A DNA stretch of 64,000 nucleotides from NCBI RefSeq assembly GCF_032854445.1, contig NC_088303.1, forward strand, positions 36,713,501 to 36,777,500, read 5' to 3'. How positions within the stretch are numbered: position 1 is the stretch's first letter; each line of letters begins with the position of its first letter. This DNA is from Liolophura sinensis (Eukaryota > Mollusca > Polyplacophora > Chitonida > Chitonidae). A program made the position numbers and the translations under genes. Shown here piece after piece: positions 62,304 to 64,000 of the stretch. The notes under the pieces are model-generated. The model saw nothing but the letters and a program-made list of their open reading frames with translations. It had not been told where the DNA came from and made no database searches.

Positions 62304-64000
62304 GTAAACCCAACGGAGTGCTTTTGGATAATTTCCCTGAGCTGAACAAGTCTCTGGAATACCAAACCCGTATGCCTTCAGTGTCCCCGCACGCCCATGA
62401 TGTAGAAGGTGATGCCGAGCTCTCCAATTGTCACATGGTATTAAGGAAAAAAAATTCTGCCCTGAAGATTCAGGAGCAGCCCGGGAGAGATGAGCTGGAG
62501 AAGACAGATAATTTCTTCTTGTCTTTGGAGCTGCAAAGTAAGGCAGGACAGAAATCCCCTGATCCGGGCCAGGCTTTAGACTCAGCAGGTGACAAGGAAC
62601 TGCCGATATCCAATATCCTGAGTAACCTGGAGTTCAGCAGTGAGGAGGAGGAGGGGGAGGATGAATCCTATGAAGAGAATGAGGATGGAGAGTGGGTGCC
62701 TCCTCAGTCCCACACGGGGGGCAAGTGGCGTCCAGGTCAGAGGCCGCACAGACGAGCCTCCACCCTCACCCCAGCCACACGGGAGGCAAGTGGAGACCAG
62801 GAGAATCACCGCCGGGCAAACGGAAGCGAGGAAGACCTCGGAAGATGGAGAGATCGTCTTTAATGCTGACAGACGAGGACATCCCTGGACTGGACGAGGA
62901 GGTGTGCAGTGGATTTGCATGTGATGAATGCCCAGAGATGTTCTCCACTATTGAAGCTTATGCTCAGCATATAGCAGCTGGGCACGATTGGGAAACAGGG
63001 CTAGAACAGGACCCAGTGCTCGACTGCAGACCTCGGTCAACGCAAAAGAGAAAGCTGTGTCTGCACTTAACGATGTTCAGTTTCCTGGTAAAGAAGGGGA
63101 GAAATCTTTTGTTCATGTGTGTACGGTTTGTGATAAGAAATATCAGAACAAGTACAATATTGCCAGACATATATTAACTCCACTTCACAAACGTCGAGCA
63201 CAAAATCACCCAGATCAGTTTTAAAATGATACAAGACTATTTAACAACCTCTGATGTATTTAAGTCCGTACCAGTGCATGATTTGTAGATATTACTTCAA
63301 CACCCACGAACATCAGTGTGCACATGTGCAGACTGAGGAACATAAATCCAAAGTAGGTAAACTGTTCTGTCCAGTTATGTGCTCAATATGTAATTTCTGC
63401 ACAGATGACCGCAAAGAAGAGATGATAGCTCATCTCAGAAGCCCACAGCACCTTGAAAACATGAAAAAGTCACAAAAACCTTGTGTTATTAAGAAGAAGA
63501 TTGACTGTCACCTTCGGTGTCCCTTTTGCAAGACGACGTGGAAGTCTTATTACATGTTGCGTCGTCACATGGAGCAGAGACATGCTGATGGCCAAACTGC
63601 AACAGTCATTTTCCAGAGGTCATGGCCGTACCAGACCAAAGTGTCCATTTTGTCTGACAGTTTGTCACTCTGTTGCAGCTTTAACAATTCACGTGGACGA
63701 CGGCACACGAAACAACGCCCTTTCAAGTGTACCAGCTGCAATGCCACTTTCTGTGATAAACATTCCTTGTCGATGCATTTCAAGAGTGTGAGACACAAAC
63801 GGAAAGCCATGAATCCTGCAGCCACATCCCACATTCGCTCAAGCCTTAGCAAACCCTCGGGCCCGCGGGGCTACAAGTCCCACAAGTGTCCACAGTGTGA
63901 CTTTGTGGCTTCAAACTACCGAGCATTACGTCCACATTTCCTGAAGGTCCACAGTCGAGACAAGGTGTATTGCTTCTCGTGCAAGCGTGAGTTTGTGAGC
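62304..64000 (+). CDS. Multi-C2H2 zinc-finger / AT-hook protein, large exon with frame breaks (partial)
   Basis: A T-rich acceptor ending CAG at 62303 opens this exon. In order: a Ser/Glu-rich part with an acidic run (about 62630-62700); an AT-hook-like KRKRGRPRK (about 62815-62845); then fingers C-x2-C-x12-H at about 62918-62982, 63120-63190, 63272-63342, 63379-63450, 63510-63580, 63630-63690, 63727-63790, 63888-63953 and one cut at the edge. H-x4-H fingers followed by a short linker and H-x5-H fingers recall the ZNF407 group, though I do not assign a symbol. The frame changes about five times: 62735-62775, 62990-63080, 63222-63262, 63585-63630 and 63690-63705. Conserved finger spacing on both sides of each break shows the pieces belong together. 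Either the assembly has indels or the gene is decaying. It faces away from tsh. Confidence 0.65.

Noticed and set aside
62736-62774. A 39-base intron (CAG|GTCAGA to CCCCAG) explaining the first frame change
   Set aside because: Its length is a multiple of three, so removing it keeps the wrong frame, and it is too short for an animal intron.

Overview
This is animal nuclear DNA, AT-rich and full of repeats, with genes split by introns. The repeats suggest a lophotrochozoan, most likely a mollusc: tRNA-headed SINEs ending in (AAAT)n, a second SINE family ending in (ACTC)n read from its own strand, a Tc1-like relic, and very many copies of the palindrome ACATGT. The species cannot be named from this window.

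Two genes are visible, head to head. The first is a teashirt (tsh/TSHZ) homologue on the minus strand. Its short first coding exon (56769 to 56730) encodes MPRRKQ plus 7 residues and ends in phase 1. A large second coding exon starts at 1278 and runs off the left edge. The two halves of the split codon join in frame, so almost the whole window (1279-56729, 55,451 bp) is the first intron of tsh. Exon 2 carries a CtBP-type PLDLS motif, a basic stretch and two teashirt-type zinc fingers with the PKLVRGQD signature between them. The second gene, on the plus strand, encodes a multi-C2H2 zinc-finger protein with an AT-hook. One short exon (61105-61297) and one large exon (62304 to beyond the right edge) are visible. 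The large exon shows about five reading-frame changes, from either assembly indels or decay. tsh next to a multi-finger gene resembles human TSHZ1/ZNF407 and TSHZ2/ZFP64.

The intron is a mix of repeats and repeat-poor islands. Repeats include fifteen or so copies of SINE family A (six with target-site duplications), three of family B and one of family C, a Tc1-like relic with matching terminal repeats (39135-40624), two or more MITE-like elements, and large minisatellites (34 bp at 20.9-22.2 kb; 178 bp at 32.8-33.6 kb; 84 bp at 36.5-38.9 kb; 20 bp at 14.5 and 45.1 kb). Islands at about 2.5, 8.3-8.9, 13.7-14.2, 16.3-16.8, 18.95-19.7, 23.2-23.6, 31.1-31.9, 32.4-32.6, 43.9-44.75 and 55.35-56.45 kb lack the common repeats, and several pair PBX/Exd-type TGATTGAT with Meis/Hth-type CTGTCA words. 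They are the best enhancer candidates for tsh. The strongest is at 56306-56394, about 340-420 bases into the intron, with an exact PBX-MEIS composite site. A complete-looking CCAAT/TATA/initiator promoter stands inside the intron at 31.1 kb.

No bacterial, viral or CRISPR features were seen. All calls come from reading the sequence by eye; no alignment or search was run.
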